Source: Micrococcales bacterium
Lineage (GTDB): Bacteria; Actinomycetota; Actinomycetes; Actinomycetales; Microbacteriaceae
Assembly: GCA_017306245.1 (NCBI GenBank)
Contig: JAFKIY010000007.1
Span: forward strand, 1-64,000
Length of the DNA stretch: 64,000 nt
Reading direction: 5' to 3'
Shown here: positions 7,336-16,654 of the stretch, in pieces
How the letters are laid out: each line of letters opens with the position of its first letter
Position numbering within the stretch: position 1 is the stretch's first letter
Position numbers and translations under genes: made by a program
The notes under the pieces: model-generated
Database searches by the model: none
What the model was told of the DNA's origin: nothing
Seen by the model: the letters and a program-made list of their open reading frames with translations, nothing else

Positions 7336-8610
7336 CTACTTAACGGCGAGTTCCTGGATGCCCCACGGCTGCCCATACCCGCCCTCGGACTCCGGGGCCG
7401 CCATGAGATCCAGGAACGGCTTCGCGTCAAACGCCTCCGGTCCGAGGACTCCGGCGCCGGTCCACACGCCCGTCGCGAGCAACTCGAGCGCGATGACAGG
7501 GTTCAGTGCCGTCTGCCATACGACGCACTGGCTCTCGTATTCGGCCATCGTCCACTCGTTGTCGCTCACGTGGTACAGGTACGTCGAGCGCGCCTTGCCG
7601 TCCATGCCGGTGCCGGTCACCCACACTCCGGCGCAGGTCTTGCCCGTCATCCGCGGCCCTATCGTTGCCGGATCCGGGAGGCCTGCCGCCACGACGTCGC
7701 GGGGCGCTACCATCACGGGGCCGTCCGCCGACCGAACCCGAATCGGCTGGGTCTTGTCGAGGCCGAGCTGGTTCAGCGTCTTCAGGATTCCGATGAATTC
7801 TTCGCCGAGCCCGTACTTGAATGTCACGCGCTTCGCCGGCAGCCAGCGCGGCATGAGCAGCACCTCTTCGTGCTCCACGTTCACGCACTCCACAGGGCCG
7901 ATCCCCTCCGGGAAGTCGAACACTTCGGGCTCGCTGAACGGGGCTGTCGTGAACCAGCCGCGATCCTTCTCCCAGATCACGGGAGGGTTGAGGCATTCCT
8001 CGATCGTGGTCCAGATGCTGAAGGATGGCGCAAAAATCTCGTTGCCGTCCTCGTCGCGCACCACGAGGTTCGCTCCGTCGCGCACGCCCAGTTCCTCCAC
8101 CTCGCTGAACAGGTGGTCGACGGCGTAGCGGGCGAACACATCTGAAAGCCCGGGTTCGACCCCGATTCCCACGAGCGCGAGGCGTCCCGCCTTCTCCCAG
8201 TCGGGGCTTTGCGCGAACTGGTCGTCGCCGAGTTTCACCCCGGTTTCTTCGTGCGGATTCGTCGGATGCGGCTCGGAAAGGCTCATCGCCATGTCGAGGT
8301 AGTCAGCCCCGGCCGCGAGCGCGCCGGCGAAGATCGTCGGCACGAATTTCGGCTCCACCGCGTTCATCACGTGCGTGGCGCCGTGCTCTTTTGCGACGGC
8401 CGCCACGTCGTCGGGGTTCGAGGCGTCGATCTTCGCCGCGACGAAGCGCCCGACCTCGCCGGGGTGCTTCTCGGCGACCCAGGCGACGGTGGCTTCGGCG
8501 CGGGCGAGGTCGTAGTCGCTCACGACGAGAAGTTCGAAGAAGGATCTGCGGACGGCGATCTTCGCGATCGCATTGCCGACGCCGCCGGCGCCGACGAGGA
8601 GAATTCTCAT
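7336..8610 (-). CDS. Saccharopine dehydrogenase family protein
   Basis: 424 residues. The N-terminal Rossmann fold starts at residue 1 with MRILLVGAGGVGNAIAK (NAD(P) loop GAGGVG, 7-12), then an acidic strand-2 end in VVSDYD. GVEPGLSDVFARYAVD and the C-terminal domain (FAPSFSIWTTIEECLNPPVIW) match the saccharopine dehydrogenase / carboxynorspermidine dehydrogenase-like group. It probably reduces or oxidises an amino-acid imine, but the substrate is not readable. It is a lone gene; its ATG is about 90 bp from the operator of the diverging LacI gene. Confidence 0.8.
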   Translation of the reverse strand: MRILLVGAGGVGNAIAKIAVRRSFFELLVVSDYDLARAEATVAWVAEKHPGEVGRFVAAKIDASNPDDVAAVAKEHGATHVMNAVEPKFVPTIFAGALAAGADYLDMAMSLSEPHPTNPHEETGVKLGDDQFAQSPDWEKAGRLALVGIGVEPGLSDVFARYAVDHLFSEVEELGVRDGANLVVRDEDGNEIFAPSFSIWTTIEECLNPPVIWEKDRGWFTTAPFSEPEVFDFPEGIGPVECVNVEHEEVLLMPRWLPAKRVTFKYGLGEEFIGILKTLNQLGLDKTQPIRVRSADGPVMVAPRDVVAAGLPDPATIGPRMTGKTCAGVWVTGTGMDGKARSTYLYHVSDNEWTMAEYESQCVVWQTALNPVIALELLATGVWTGAGVLGPEAFDAKPFLDLMAAPESEGGYGQPWGIQELAVK

Positions 8611-8697
8611 GCCCCAACGCTAGCCGGTGCGGGTGCCGCAAACCTAAGCAGGGCGATGGTGTCCCCCCATTGCGGGTCTCGGGCGACGAGGGAACTT

Positions 8698-8711
8698 TGG
8701 TAACGTTTTCA
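8698..8711. promoter_or_regulatory. LacI-type operator upstream of the importer A regulator
   Basis: TGGTAACGTTTTCA matches 12 of 14 positions of the perfect palindrome TGAAAACGTTTTCA found at 9815-9828. It lies about 20 bp upstream of the lacI-type ATG, so the regulator probably represses its own gene. The central CG step with A/T-rich flanks is typical of LacI/GalR operators. Confidence 0.7.
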
Positions 8712-8729
8712 CAATCCCCTGGAGACCCG

Positions 8730-9752
8730 ATGACCCCTACACCCAGCCCAGTCAGCGGTCGACCGACGATGCGCGACGTCGCTCGGCGCGCCGGCGTCGG
8801 AGTCTCCACGGTATCCCGCGTGGTGAGCGGCGACGTCCGGGTCAGCCCGGCGCGCACCGCGGCCGTGCGCACGGCGATTGCCGAACTCGGATTCCGTCGA
8901 AACGACTCCGCGCGCCAACTTCGAAAGGGCGCAGCGGCCAGCATCGGCCTGCTCATCGAGAGCGTGTCGGACCCCTTCTTTTCGCTCATCACCCAGGCGG
9001 TCGAAGAGGTCGCCAACGACCGCGACTCGCTGCTGATGTCCGCATCCTCGAATCGGGATGCCGAACGGGCCAGGAAGATGATCCTCGCGTTTTGCGCACG
9101 CAGGGTCGACGGGCTGATCATCACCCCGCCCGAGTCGCAGAGCATCGACTACCTCCGGCAGGAGCTCCTCGCCGGGGTGCGCATGGTATTCATCGACCGC
9201 CCGGTTCCGGGCCTCGAGGCCGACACCGTTCTCACCGACAACGTCGGCGGGGCACGCGCCGCCGTCGAGCACCTCATCGCGCACGGGCACAGGCGAATCG
9301 CCTGCTTCACCGACCGGCACGAGCTGTTCACGTCGATCAATCGGGTACTGGGCTACCGGCAGGCGCTCGAAGCGGCCGGCATCCCCATCGACCCCTCGCT
9401 CATTCACGCCTCGGTCAACGGCGCGTATCGCTTCGCAGAGCCCCTGGCGGCCCTGCTCGACGGGCCGAACCCGCCGACGGCCGTTTTCACCGGGAACAAC
9501 CGCGCGACAAGCACCATTCTGCGGGAGTTGTCGCGGCGCCCGGAAACGCTCGCCCTCGTCGGGTTCGATGACTTCGAGCTCGCGGATGTCGTCCAGCCGG
9601 GGGTGAGCGTGATCGCGCAGGATCCGCTCACGATGGGTCGGATCGCAGCGAATCTCCTGTTCTCGCGGCTCGACGGAGACTCGTCGCCCGTGCAGACCAT
9701 CACCCTCCGCACGTCGCTCATCGCCCGAGGTTCCGGCGAGATTCGGGCGTAG
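8730..9752 (+). CDS. LacI-family transcriptional regulator of importer A
   Basis: 340 residues. The LacI helix-turn-helix is TMRDVARRAGVGVSTVSRVVSG (about 13-34), and the hinge lies near residue 60. It is followed by a periplasmic-binding-protein-like sugar-sensing domain (IGLLIESVSDPFFSLI to the C terminus; TVLTDNVGGARAAVEHLIAHGHRRI is the conserved interior). The ATG has TGGAG upstream. It directly precedes a sugar ABC importer that has the matching palindrome at its promoter. It is a local repressor, released by a sugar or sugar phosphate. Confidence 0.9.
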   Translation: MTPTPSPVSGRPTMRDVARRAGVGVSTVSRVVSGDVRVSPARTAAVRTAIAELGFRRNDSARQLRKGAAASIGLLIESVSDPFFSLITQAVEEVANDRDSLLMSASSNRDAERARKMILAFCARRVDGLIITPPESQSIDYLRQELLAGVRMVFIDRPVPGLEADTVLTDNVGGARAAVEHLIAHGHRRIACFTDRHELFTSINRVLGYRQALEAAGIPIDPSLIHASVNGAYRFAEPLAALLDGPNPPTAVFTGNNRATSTILRELSRRPETLALVGFDDFELADVVQPGVSVIAQDPLTMGRIAANLLFSRLDGDSSPVQTITLRTSLIARGSGEIRA

Positions 9753-9814
9753 CAGCACGCACGTTGCGGAATTGTGACCCAATTGGGGGGTTTCGGGCGG
9801 ACTCGATCTTGAAA

Positions 9815-9828
9815 TGAAAACGTTTTCA
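9815..9828. promoter_or_regulatory. LacI-type operator of the importer A operon
   Basis: TGAAAACGTTTTCA is a perfect 14-bp palindrome, 70 bp upstream of the binding-protein ATG. A near-identical copy stands before the regulator gene (8698-8711). The pair is the most likely binding site set of the LacI protein at 8730-9752. Confidence 0.75.
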
Positions 9829-9898
9829 GGCTTGAATGGGGGCGTCCGGTTCACTCTGCAAACGGATTCGCAGCAATTTCCCTACGGAGGATCGCATC

Positions 9899-11173
9899 AT
9901 GCGCAATTCACTATCCATCCTCGCTGGCGCGGCCGCACTCGGCCTCGCGCTGGCGGGCTGTTCGGCAGGCGGGGGAACCCCTGACGCGAACAACGCGAAC
10001 CAGGTCGAGGTCTTCACCTGGTGGGCATCAGGCTCCGAGAAGGTAGGCCTCGACGCCCTCGTCAAGGTCTTCAACGAGCAGTACCCCGACATCGAATTCA
10101 TCAACGCGTCCGTCGCGGGCGGTGCCGGATCCAACGCGAAGGCGGCGCTCGCTTCGCGCCTCGAGGCCAATGACCCGCCGGACACGTTCCAGGCGCACGC
10201 CGGTGCCGAACTGACCGACTACATCAACGCCGGCCAGCTTCAGGACCTCAGCTCGTTCTACGCGGAGACCGGCCTCAACGACGTCTTCCCGAAGTCGCTC
10301 CTCGAGCGCCTCACCGTGAACGGCGCAATCTACTCCGTGCCCAGCAACATCCACCGTGCCAACGTCGTCTGGGTGAACACCTCGGTGCTGACGAAGGCCG
10401 GCATCGACCCCACCAAGGCCCCGGCCGACATGGACGCCTGGATCGCCGACCTGCAGAAGCTCAAGGCTTCCGGTGTCGACACCCCGCTGTCGCTCGGAAC
10501 CGAGTGGACCCAGATGCAGTTGCTGGAGAACGTGCTCATCGCCGACCTCGGCGCTGACGGATACTCCGGGCTGTGGACCGGCGACACCAAGTGGGACAGC
10601 GACGGCGTGAAAAAGGCGGTTGACCACTACGGCCAGCTCCTCGGCTTCGTGAACAGCGACTTCGCCGGACTTGAGTGGGATGCGGCAACGCAGATCGTGA
10701 TCGACGGCAACGCCGGCTACAACGTGATGGGTGACTGGGCGGAGGCCGCATTCGTGCAGGCCGGCAAGACCTACGGCACCGACTACACCACGTGGGCGAC
10801 CCCGGGCACCGACGGCGTGTTCGACTTCCTCGCCGACTCGTTCACCCTCACCAAGGGCGCGCCGCACGAGCAGGCCACGAAGGACTGGCTGACCACGATC
10901 AGCTCCGCGGAAGGTCAGAAGGCGTTCAACATTGCCAAGGGATCCATCCCCGCACGCACGGACGCAGTCGCCAGCGACTACCCGCCGTACCAGCAGACCG
11001 CGATCAAGTCGTTCGCCGAAGACACCGTGGTGAGTTCGCTCGCCCACGGTGCCGCGGCGAGCATCTCCTGGTCCGGCGACATCTCCTCCGCCGTCGGCAA
11101 GTTCGGCGCGGACCGGGATGCCTCATCGCTGGTCAGTGCGCTCGTGGCCGCTGCAGCCAAGGCGCTCGGCTAA
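9899..11173 (+). CDS. Sugar ABC importer A, solute-binding lipoprotein
   Basis: 424 residues, family 1 extracellular solute-binding protein. It has a lipoprotein signal with lipobox LALAGC (Cys about 20), then VEVFTWWASGSEKVGLDALVKVFNEQYPDIEF, the usual N-lobe start. A Trp- and Tyr-rich mature domain likely binds a carbohydrate (oligosaccharide or sugar alcohol). The protein is anchored outside the membrane and hands substrate to the two permeases that follow. The ATG at 9899 has GGAGG eight bases upstream. A strong hairpin lies just downstream (11195-11227). Confidence 0.9.
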   Translation: MRNSLSILAGAAALGLALAGCSAGGGTPDANNANQVEVFTWWASGSEKVGLDALVKVFNEQYPDIEFINASVAGGAGSNAKAALASRLEANDPPDTFQAHAGAELTDYINAGQLQDLSSFYAETGLNDVFPKSLLERLTVNGAIYSVPSNIHRANVVWVNTSVLTKAGIDPTKAPADMDAWIADLQKLKASGVDTPLSLGTEWTQMQLLENVLIADLGADGYSGLWTGDTKWDSDGVKKAVDHYGQLLGFVNSDFAGLEWDAATQIVIDGNAGYNVMGDWAEAAFVQAGKTYGTDYTTWATPGTDGVFDFLADSFTLTKGAPHEQATKDWLTTISSAEGQKAFNIAKGSIPARTDAVASDYPPYQQTAIKSFAEDTVVSSLAHGAAASISWSGDISSAVGKFGADRDASSLVSALVAAAAKALG

Positions 11174-11194
11174 AAAGAACCAAGGGTACACAAT

Positions 11195-11227
11195 GGTGGG
11201 TGGGAGCACTCGGTGCTTCCACCCACC
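11195..11227 (+). promoter_or_regulatory. Intra-operon hairpin after the importer A binding-protein gene
   Basis: GGTGGGTGGGAGCAC (11195-11209) pairs with GTGCTTCCACCCACC (11213-11227), a 15-bp stem with one G-U pair and a three-base loop. No T-run follows, so it is unlikely to be a full terminator. Such a hairpin between binding-protein and permease genes is known to stabilise the upstream mRNA and lower permease expression, as in malE-malF. Importer C has an equivalent at 30468-30497. Confidence 0.7.
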
Positions 11228-11282
11228 GCCACGGTGGCAACACTGTTGGCGTGATCGCATCGACGCGAGGGAGTGAACGCCA

Positions 11283-12173
11283 GTGCGCAAAGGAATCAAG
11301 AACTGGGGGCCGCCCCTCCTTCTCGTCTCACCGACGATCATCATCCTCGGCATCTTCGTCTACGGACTGATTGCCGCCAACATCTCCGTCTCGATGAGCG
11401 ACCGGCACAGCCTGAAGCCCGCGGAGAACTTCGTCGGGATCGACAACTACATCGCCCTGTTCACCGAGGATCGCTTCCTGCACTCCCTCTGCAACCTCGG
11501 CATCTTCACTCTGTTCTTCCTCGTGGGGACCATGGTGTTCGGATTCCTGTGGGCCTGGATGCTCGACAAAGGCGTCACGGCGGAGGGCATCTTCCGCTCC
11601 GTCTACCTGTTCCCGATGGCGATTTCGTTCGTCGCCTCCGGTGTCGTCTGGCGCTGGCTGCTCAACAGCGCGGAAGGCGATCGGGCTTCCGGCCTCAACC
11701 GCATTTTCGAGAGCATGGGGCTCGGGTTCCTGCAGAACCCGTGGTGGAGCGACCCGACATGGGGCATGGCGGCGATCGCACTCCCCGCCATCTGGCAGCT
11801 CTCCGGATACGTCATGGCCCTGTTCCTCTCCGGTTTCCGCGGCATCCCCGAGGAGCTTCGCGAAGCTGCACGCATGGACGGCGCTTCCGAGTGGAAGATG
11901 TACCGCCACGTGATCTTCCCGCAGCTCAGCCCGGTCGCGCTCTCCGCGCTCATCATCGTCGGCCACATGTCGCTCAAGGTCTTCGACCTGATCATGGCGA
12001 TCACGAAGGCCATCTACCAGACCGAGGTTCCCGCCACCTACCTGTGGATTGCGCTCACCTCGAATGACTACGCGAAGTCGGCCACGATTGCGACGATCCT
12101 GCTCCTGTTGGTGGCGATCCTCATCATCCCCTACCTGATCTACACCGCTCGCGCGGAGAAGGCGCACCGATGA
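11283..12173 (+). CDS. Sugar ABC importer A, MalF-type permease
   Basis: 296 residues, about six TM segments. The first is LLLVSPTIIILGIFVYGLIAA. The binding-protein-dependent permease EAA loop is GIPEELREAARMDGASEWKMYRHVIFPQL (about 195-223), which docks on the ATPase. CUT1-type permeases of this kind pair with a MalG-type partner, encoded next with an ATGA overlap. Start GTG with GAGGGAG upstream. No ATPase gene follows. Confidence 0.9.
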   Translation: MRKGIKNWGPPLLLVSPTIIILGIFVYGLIAANISVSMSDRHSLKPAENFVGIDNYIALFTEDRFLHSLCNLGIFTLFFLVGTMVFGFLWAWMLDKGVTAEGIFRSVYLFPMAISFVASGVVWRWLLNSAEGDRASGLNRIFESMGLGFLQNPWWSDPTWGMAAIALPAIWQLSGYVMALFLSGFRGIPEELREAARMDGASEWKMYRHVIFPQLSPVALSALIIVGHMSLKVFDLIMAITKAIYQTEVPATYLWIALTSNDYAKSATIATILLLLVAILIIPYLIYTARAEKAHR

Positions 12174-13078
12174 CGATCACCACGGGAATCGAAAAGAAGG
12201 CGCCGGTCGCGACCGGGCACGGCGCGCGCGTGCATCTGAGCCGCACCGCCAAATACGTGCTCCTGGTGATTTTCCTCGTCGCGGTCATGATGCCCGTCTA
12301 CGTGCTCGTCGTCACGAGCCTCAAACCGCCGGCGGATGTGAACCCGGCGACCTCGTGGGGCCTGCCAGTGCGCTGGCCGTGGGAACCCGTCGCGCCGGGC
12401 GGGCCGACCGGGTTCGACAACTGGGTGATCGCCTGGGAGGCACTATCCGGGGCGATCGGCCGCACCTTCATGCTCGCGATCCCCGCCGCGCTCATCTCCT
12501 CGTTCCTCGGGGCGATGAACGGTTTCGTTCTGTCGCGCTGGCGCTTCCCCCGTGCGGACTGGGTGTTCACGTTCATCCTGTTCGGGATGTTCATCCCGTA
12601 CCAGGCGATCATGACGCCGCTCGTGCAGATGAAGACGTCGCTCGGCCTGCCGAGCGATATCAGCACCCTCATCCTGGTGCACATCATCTACGGCCTGCCG
12701 ATCTGCACCCTGATCTTCCGGAACTACTACGTCGGCATCCCGAACGAGCTCATGGAGGCGTCCCGCGTCGATGGCGCCGGGATGCTGCGGACATTCCGCA
12801 GCGTCGTGTTGCCGCTTTCGGTGCCCGGCTTCGTGGTCACGATCATCTGGCAGTTCACGTCGGCGTGGAATGACTTCCTGTTCGCGCTGTTCCTGTCGAA
12901 CCAGCGACAGGGGCCGGTGTCGCTCGCGCTCAACAACCTCGCGCAGGGCGCCCAGTTGGCGAACTACGGCGCGGCCATGGCGGGCGCGCTGCTGGCATCC
13001 CTGCCGACCCTCGTCGTCTACATTGTCCTCGGCAAGTACTTCATCGGCGGACTCATGAGCGGCTCGGTGAAGAGCTAG
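12170..13078 (+). CDS. Sugar ABC importer A, MalG-type permease
   Basis: 302 residues, about six TM segments, with the EAA motif GIPNELMEASRVDGAGMLRTFRSVVLPL and a typical C terminus GKYFIGGLMSGSVKS. It overlaps the upstream permease by ATGA, indicating translational coupling. The stop codon abuts the stop of the converging APC permease with no gap. It forms the membrane channel with the MalF-type subunit. Confidence 0.9.
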   Translation: MTITTGIEKKAPVATGHGARVHLSRTAKYVLLVIFLVAVMMPVYVLVVTSLKPPADVNPATSWGLPVRWPWEPVAPGGPTGFDNWVIAWEALSGAIGRTFMLAIPAALISSFLGAMNGFVLSRWRFPRADWVFTFILFGMFIPYQAIMTPLVQMKTSLGLPSDISTLILVHIIYGLPICTLIFRNYYVGIPNELMEASRVDGAGMLRTFRSVVLPLSVPGFVVTIIWQFTSAWNDFLFALFLSNQRQGPVSLALNNLAQGAQLANYGAAMAGALLASLPTLVVYIVLGKYFIGGLMSGSVKS

Positions 13079-14392
13079 CTACGCGCTCGGGTGCGCGAGC
13101 GGTTGCGCGGCAGGTCGACGCGCGCGTTTGACCACGGTCACCGCGACGGCGGCGAGCGCGAGACCGGCCGGGATCAGAAGGTGGATGCCGGCAAGCACGA
13201 GAAGCCCGGCCACGAGCACGCAGGACACGACCGCCATCCACCAGCCCACCGAGAACCGCTCGAGGAGCCGAACGGCGGCAACCATCCCCAGAGCGTAGAC
13301 GGCGACCATGCAGCTCGTGTGGATGAGGACGAACGCGGCAAGATCGAGGTCCGCGGCGATCAGCGCGACGAGGTAGGCGCCGGCAAGCAGCGCGACAACG
13401 AGGAGGCTGCGGCGCGGAACGCCACCGGTGTTCGCTCCGGCCGCCATCCATCGCGGCAAATCCCGGTCCCGGCCGAGGGATGCGCCGAGTTTCGCGAACG
13501 CGCCGAAGTACGTGTTCAGCACCCCCACAGCGACGACCCCGGCAATGATCGCGACGGCGGCCGGCCCAACGCCGGGTGCCGTGGCGGCCACGAGGTCGAG
13601 CAACGGGACGGCGCCGGAGCCCGCATCCGAACCCAGCACGGCGATCGTGATGACCTGCAACGCGAGGTAGGAGATGCCGACTGCCGCGATCGCGATCGCC
13701 GTCGCGAGCGGAATCGTGCGCCGCGGATTGCGGAACTCGCTCGCGAGATGGGTGACGGCCTCCCACCCCGCGAACGCCCACACGAACAAACTGATCGCCG
13801 CCCCGACGCCCGCCCATCCGTGCGGCAGGAACGGGGTGAAATTGGCCGCCCGGGCCGCCGGGGCGCTCACCGCCACCACCCCGATCACGACCGTGACGAG
13901 GGATGCCGTCAGGACCAGCTGCACCGGCCCGGAAACCCTCAGGCCGAACGCGTTCGCGGTGAGGGGCGGCGCGAAAATGAGCACGGCGATGACCACGACG
14001 ACCCAGCGGGGCGCGTCGAAAATCGCGCCGATGTAGGAGGTGCCGAGCACGGCGACGACCGGTGCGCCGACGCACACGCCGAAAAAGAACCAGTACCCGG
14101 CGATCCGCGCGGCGGTGGGGCCGAGCGCGAGCCGTGCGAACGTCGCGACTCCGCCGGAATCCGGAAATCGGGCCGCGAGCGCCGCGAACGTTCCGGCGAG
14201 GGGAATGGACACCACGAGCACGGCAACGACTGCGAGAATCGATGCGGGACCCGCGACGGTGGCCGCGAGCGCCGGCAGCACGAGGATCCCGGTCCCCAGC
14301 ACGGACGCGATGTACAGGGCGGACCCCTGCAGCAGGCCGACGGTTCCGTCGGGTGCCGGAGGCACAATCGGCTCAAGGCCCTTCAGGCTCAT
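13079..14392 (-). CDS. APC-family amino acid permease
   Basis: 437 residues, about 12 TM segments. The first helix contains the broken-helix motif IASVLGTGILVLPALAA, characteristic of APC-superfamily amino acid/polyamine transporters of the YjeH/ArcD-related kind. FVWAFAGWEAVTHLASEFRNPRRTIPLA is the conserved TM6 and following loop. The substrate cannot be assigned. It stands alone, converging on importer A; its other side faces the EamA-type exporter gene across about 150 bp. Confidence 0.85.
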   Translation of the reverse strand: MSLKGLEPIVPPAPDGTVGLLQGSALYIASVLGTGILVLPALAATVAGPASILAVVAVLVVSIPLAGTFAALAARFPDSGGVATFARLALGPTAARIAGYWFFFGVCVGAPVVAVLGTSYIGAIFDAPRWVVVVIAVLIFAPPLTANAFGLRVSGPVQLVLTASLVTVVIGVVAVSAPAARAANFTPFLPHGWAGVGAAISLFVWAFAGWEAVTHLASEFRNPRRTIPLATAIAIAAVGISYLALQVITIAVLGSDAGSGAVPLLDLVAATAPGVGPAAVAIIAGVVAVGVLNTYFGAFAKLGASLGRDRDLPRWMAAGANTGGVPRRSLLVVALLAGAYLVALIAADLDLAAFVLIHTSCMVAVYALGMVAAVRLLERFSVGWWMAVVSCVLVAGLLVLAGIHLLIPAGLALAAVAVTVVKRARRPAAQPLAHPSA

Positions 14393-14543
14393 GGCCCTTC
14401 ACTTTCCTGGGACGAGGGGGGCGGAAACGTCGCCGATTTCGCCGATCACCGCACGCGATCTCTGCGCAACGCACAGCAAGTCTCGCACCTGCCACCGACT
14501 CCCGATGACCGCCATTCTGCGCGAACCGTCTAGTCTCGGAGGA

Positions 14544-15428
14544 GTGACCACCCTGCGCGACCGGAACATCGGCGCGACCACCCAACTGGCGAGCCAGGTC
14601 AGCATCAATTTCGGCTCATCGCTTGCCGGGCTCCTCATTCCCGTCGTCGGCAGCATCGTCGTCGTCGCCGTCCGCCAGCTCATCACCGCGATCGTTCTCG
14701 TGCCCGTCGTGCGCCCCAGGCCGCGCGGCCACAGCATGCGCACGCTGTGGCCGGTGATCGTCCTCGGAGTCATCCTCGCGGTGATGAATCTGAGCTTCTA
14801 CGAGGCGGTCGGCCGCGTGGGGCTGGGTGTCGCCGTCACGATCGAGTTCCTCGGCCCGCTCGCGATCGCGCTGATCACCTCGAGGCGGATTCTCGATGTC
14901 GCGTGCGCCCTCGGCGCCGGGGTCGGCGTGTACCTGCTGGCCGGAAACGACGGCCGAATGGATGTCGTCGGCATCCTGCTCGCGCTGCTGGCCGGAGGGT
15001 GCTGGGCAGGCTACATCCTGGTGACGCGCACGGTCGCCGCACGTTTCCCGGGGCTGCAGGGTCTCAGCATGGCCAGCATCATCTCGCTCGTCATCGTCGT
15101 ACCGCTCGCACTCGTGGTCGTGGACTACAGCGTGATCGACTGGCGGGTGGTCGGACTGCTCGTCGCGGTCGGCGTGCTGAGCTCGGCGATACCCTACAGC
15201 CTCGACCTGGTGGTGCTGCGGAGGATCACCCCCCGGCTGTACGCGATCATCACGAGTTGCGCGCCCGTGATCGCCGCGTTCTTCGGCCTGCTCATCCTCG
15301 GTCAGGAACTGACCCTGCTGCAGGTTGCCGCGATCGTCCTGGTGAGTGTGTCGGCGGCGACCGCGATTGCCACCCAGCGGGAGCAGCCTGCCACTCCCCT
15401 GGAGGTCACCGCGACGACGACACCGTAG
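14544..15428 (+). CDS. EamA/RhtA-type DMT transporter
   Basis: 294 residues with about ten TM segments arranged as two five-helix EamA repeats. Members export amino acids such as threonine and homoserine, or other metabolites, by proton exchange. SSAIPYSLDLVVLRRITPRLYAIITSCAPVIAAFFGLLILGQELT is the typical second-repeat end. The GTG at 14544 has GGAGGA directly upstream, which is tight; an in-frame ATG at 14505 without SD is the alternative. The gene is followed by a dispersed repeat and the converging metB-like gene. Confidence 0.8.
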   Translation: MTTLRDRNIGATTQLASQVSINFGSSLAGLLIPVVGSIVVVAVRQLITAIVLVPVVRPRPRGHSMRTLWPVIVLGVILAVMNLSFYEAVGRVGLGVAVTIEFLGPLAIALITSRRILDVACALGAGVGVYLLAGNDGRMDVVGILLALLAGGCWAGYILVTRTVAARFPGLQGLSMASIISLVIVVPLALVVVDYSVIDWRVVGLLVAVGVLSSAIPYSLDLVVLRRITPRLYAIITSCAPVIAAFFGLLILGQELTLLQVAAIVLVSVSAATAIATQREQPATPLEVTATTTP

Positions 15429-15437
15429 CGGGGAGTC

Positions 15438-15474
15438 GCCTTGGAGACGGCCTTCGGCCTCCTCAGGGAGCGGC
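15438..15474. repeat. Dispersed repeat copy 3
   Basis: Reads GGAGACGGCCTTCGGCC then TCCTCAGGGAGCGG, the same words as the copies at 470-570 and 7026-7112. It fills the space between the EamA-type gene and the stop of the converging metB-like gene and can form a GGCC-centred hairpin. Confidence 0.6.
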
Positions 15475-16613
15475 TACGTCAGTGCAGCGAGGACATCGGC
15501 GATGAGGTCGGGCGCATCCTCCACCCCGACGGACAGCCGAACGAGGTTGTCCGGCACCTCCAGCTCAGTGCCTCGCACCGAGGCGTGAGTCATTTCCGCG
15601 GGATAGTTCACGAGCGACTCCACGCCTCCGAGGGATTCGGCAAGCTGGAACAGCGTCGTCGATTCCGCGAACTTCCGTGCCGCAGCCGCGCCGCCCGTGA
15701 ACGTGATCGAGAGCATCCCGCCGAAGCCGCGCATCTGCCGTGCGGCGAGCTCGTGCCCCGGATGGTCGGGCAGCCCGGGGTAGTAGACGTGCTCGAGCGC
15801 CGGATGCCCGACGAGCGCCTCCGCGATCGCCTGCGCGTTCGCGCTGTGCCGTTCCATGCGCAGCGACAGCGTCTTGATTCCTCTCGTCGTGAGCCAGGCA
15901 TCCATGGGCCCGGACACCGCGCCGGCCGCGAACTGCACGAATCCGATCCTGTCGGCGAGTTCCTCGTCATTCAGGATGACGGCGCCGCCGAGCACGTCCG
16001 AGTGCCCGCCGAGGTACTTGGTGGTGGAATGCACTACGATGTCCGCCCCCAACGCGAGGGGGTTCTGCAGGTACGGCGAGGCGAACGTGTTGTCCACGAC
16101 GACGAGAGCGCCGGCGGCGTGGCCGAGTTCGGCGAGCGCCGCGATATCCGAAATCGACATGAGCGGGTTGCTCGGCGTCTCGACCCACAGCACCGTCGTG
16201 GCCGGGGTGATCGCCGCGCGCACCGCGTCGAGGTCGCTCATGTTGACGACGCCCAAACCGATGCCCCACGGTACGAAGATGCGGTTCACGAGGCGGTGGG
16301 TGCCGCCGTAGACATCGTTGCCCATGAGCACGTGGTCCCCCGGAGCCAGAACCGTGCGCAGGAGCGCATCCTCGGCCGCGAGGCCGGACGCGAAACTCAG
16401 GGCCCGCGTGCCGCCCTCGAGGCTCGCCAGCTGCTGTTGAAGCGAGTCCCTCGTCGGGTTCGTGCCCCTCGTGTACTCGTATCCGTTGCGCAGGTCGCCG
16501 ATGCGTTTCTGCACGAACGTCGTCGTGAGATACACCGGCGGGATGACCGCGCCCGTGGTCGGATCGAACCCCTGGCCGTCATGGACGGCGCGGGTGCTGA
16601 AGTCGTGGGTCAT
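15474..16613 (-). CDS. metB: Cystathionine gamma-synthase / gamma-lyase, PLP enzyme
   Basis: 379 residues, full length for the Cys/Met-metabolism PLP family. The PLP lysine is Lys199 in DIVVHSTTKYLGGHSD, preceded by VVVDNTFASP, and the start THDFSTRAVHDGQ is typical. It either joins an O-acylhomoserine to cysteine (gamma-synthase) or cleaves cystathionine (gamma-lyase); sequence by eye cannot separate these. It lies 41 bp downstream of a cystathionine beta-synthase gene on the same strand, which favours a role in reverse transsulfuration. Confidence 0.85.
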   Translation of the reverse strand: MTHDFSTRAVHDGQGFDPTTGAVIPPVYLTTTFVQKRIGDLRNGYEYTRGTNPTRDSLQQQLASLEGGTRALSFASGLAAEDALLRTVLAPGDHVLMGNDVYGGTHRLVNRIFVPWGIGLGVVNMSDLDAVRAAITPATTVLWVETPSNPLMSISDIAALAELGHAAGALVVVDNTFASPYLQNPLALGADIVVHSTTKYLGGHSDVLGGAVILNDEELADRIGFVQFAAGAVSGPMDAWLTTRGIKTLSLRMERHSANAQAIAEALVGHPALEHVYYPGLPDHPGHELAARQMRGFGGMLSITFTGGAAAARKFAESTTLFQLAESLGGVESLVNYPAEMTHASVRGTELEVPDNLVRLSVGVEDAPDLIADVLAALT

Positions 16614-16654
16614 GGTTTCACTTTCGAGAGTTCGGGCTTCGGCTCAATGGGGAT

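Noticed and set aside
11195..11227. Intrinsic terminator ending the importer A operon after the binding protein
   Set aside because: No T-run follows and the permease genes continue directly, so a stabilising hairpin is more likely.
13091..14533. A 480-codon frame opposite the APC permease
   Set aside because: Very polar Arg/Glu/Gly sequence, the complement of TM codons; a shadow.
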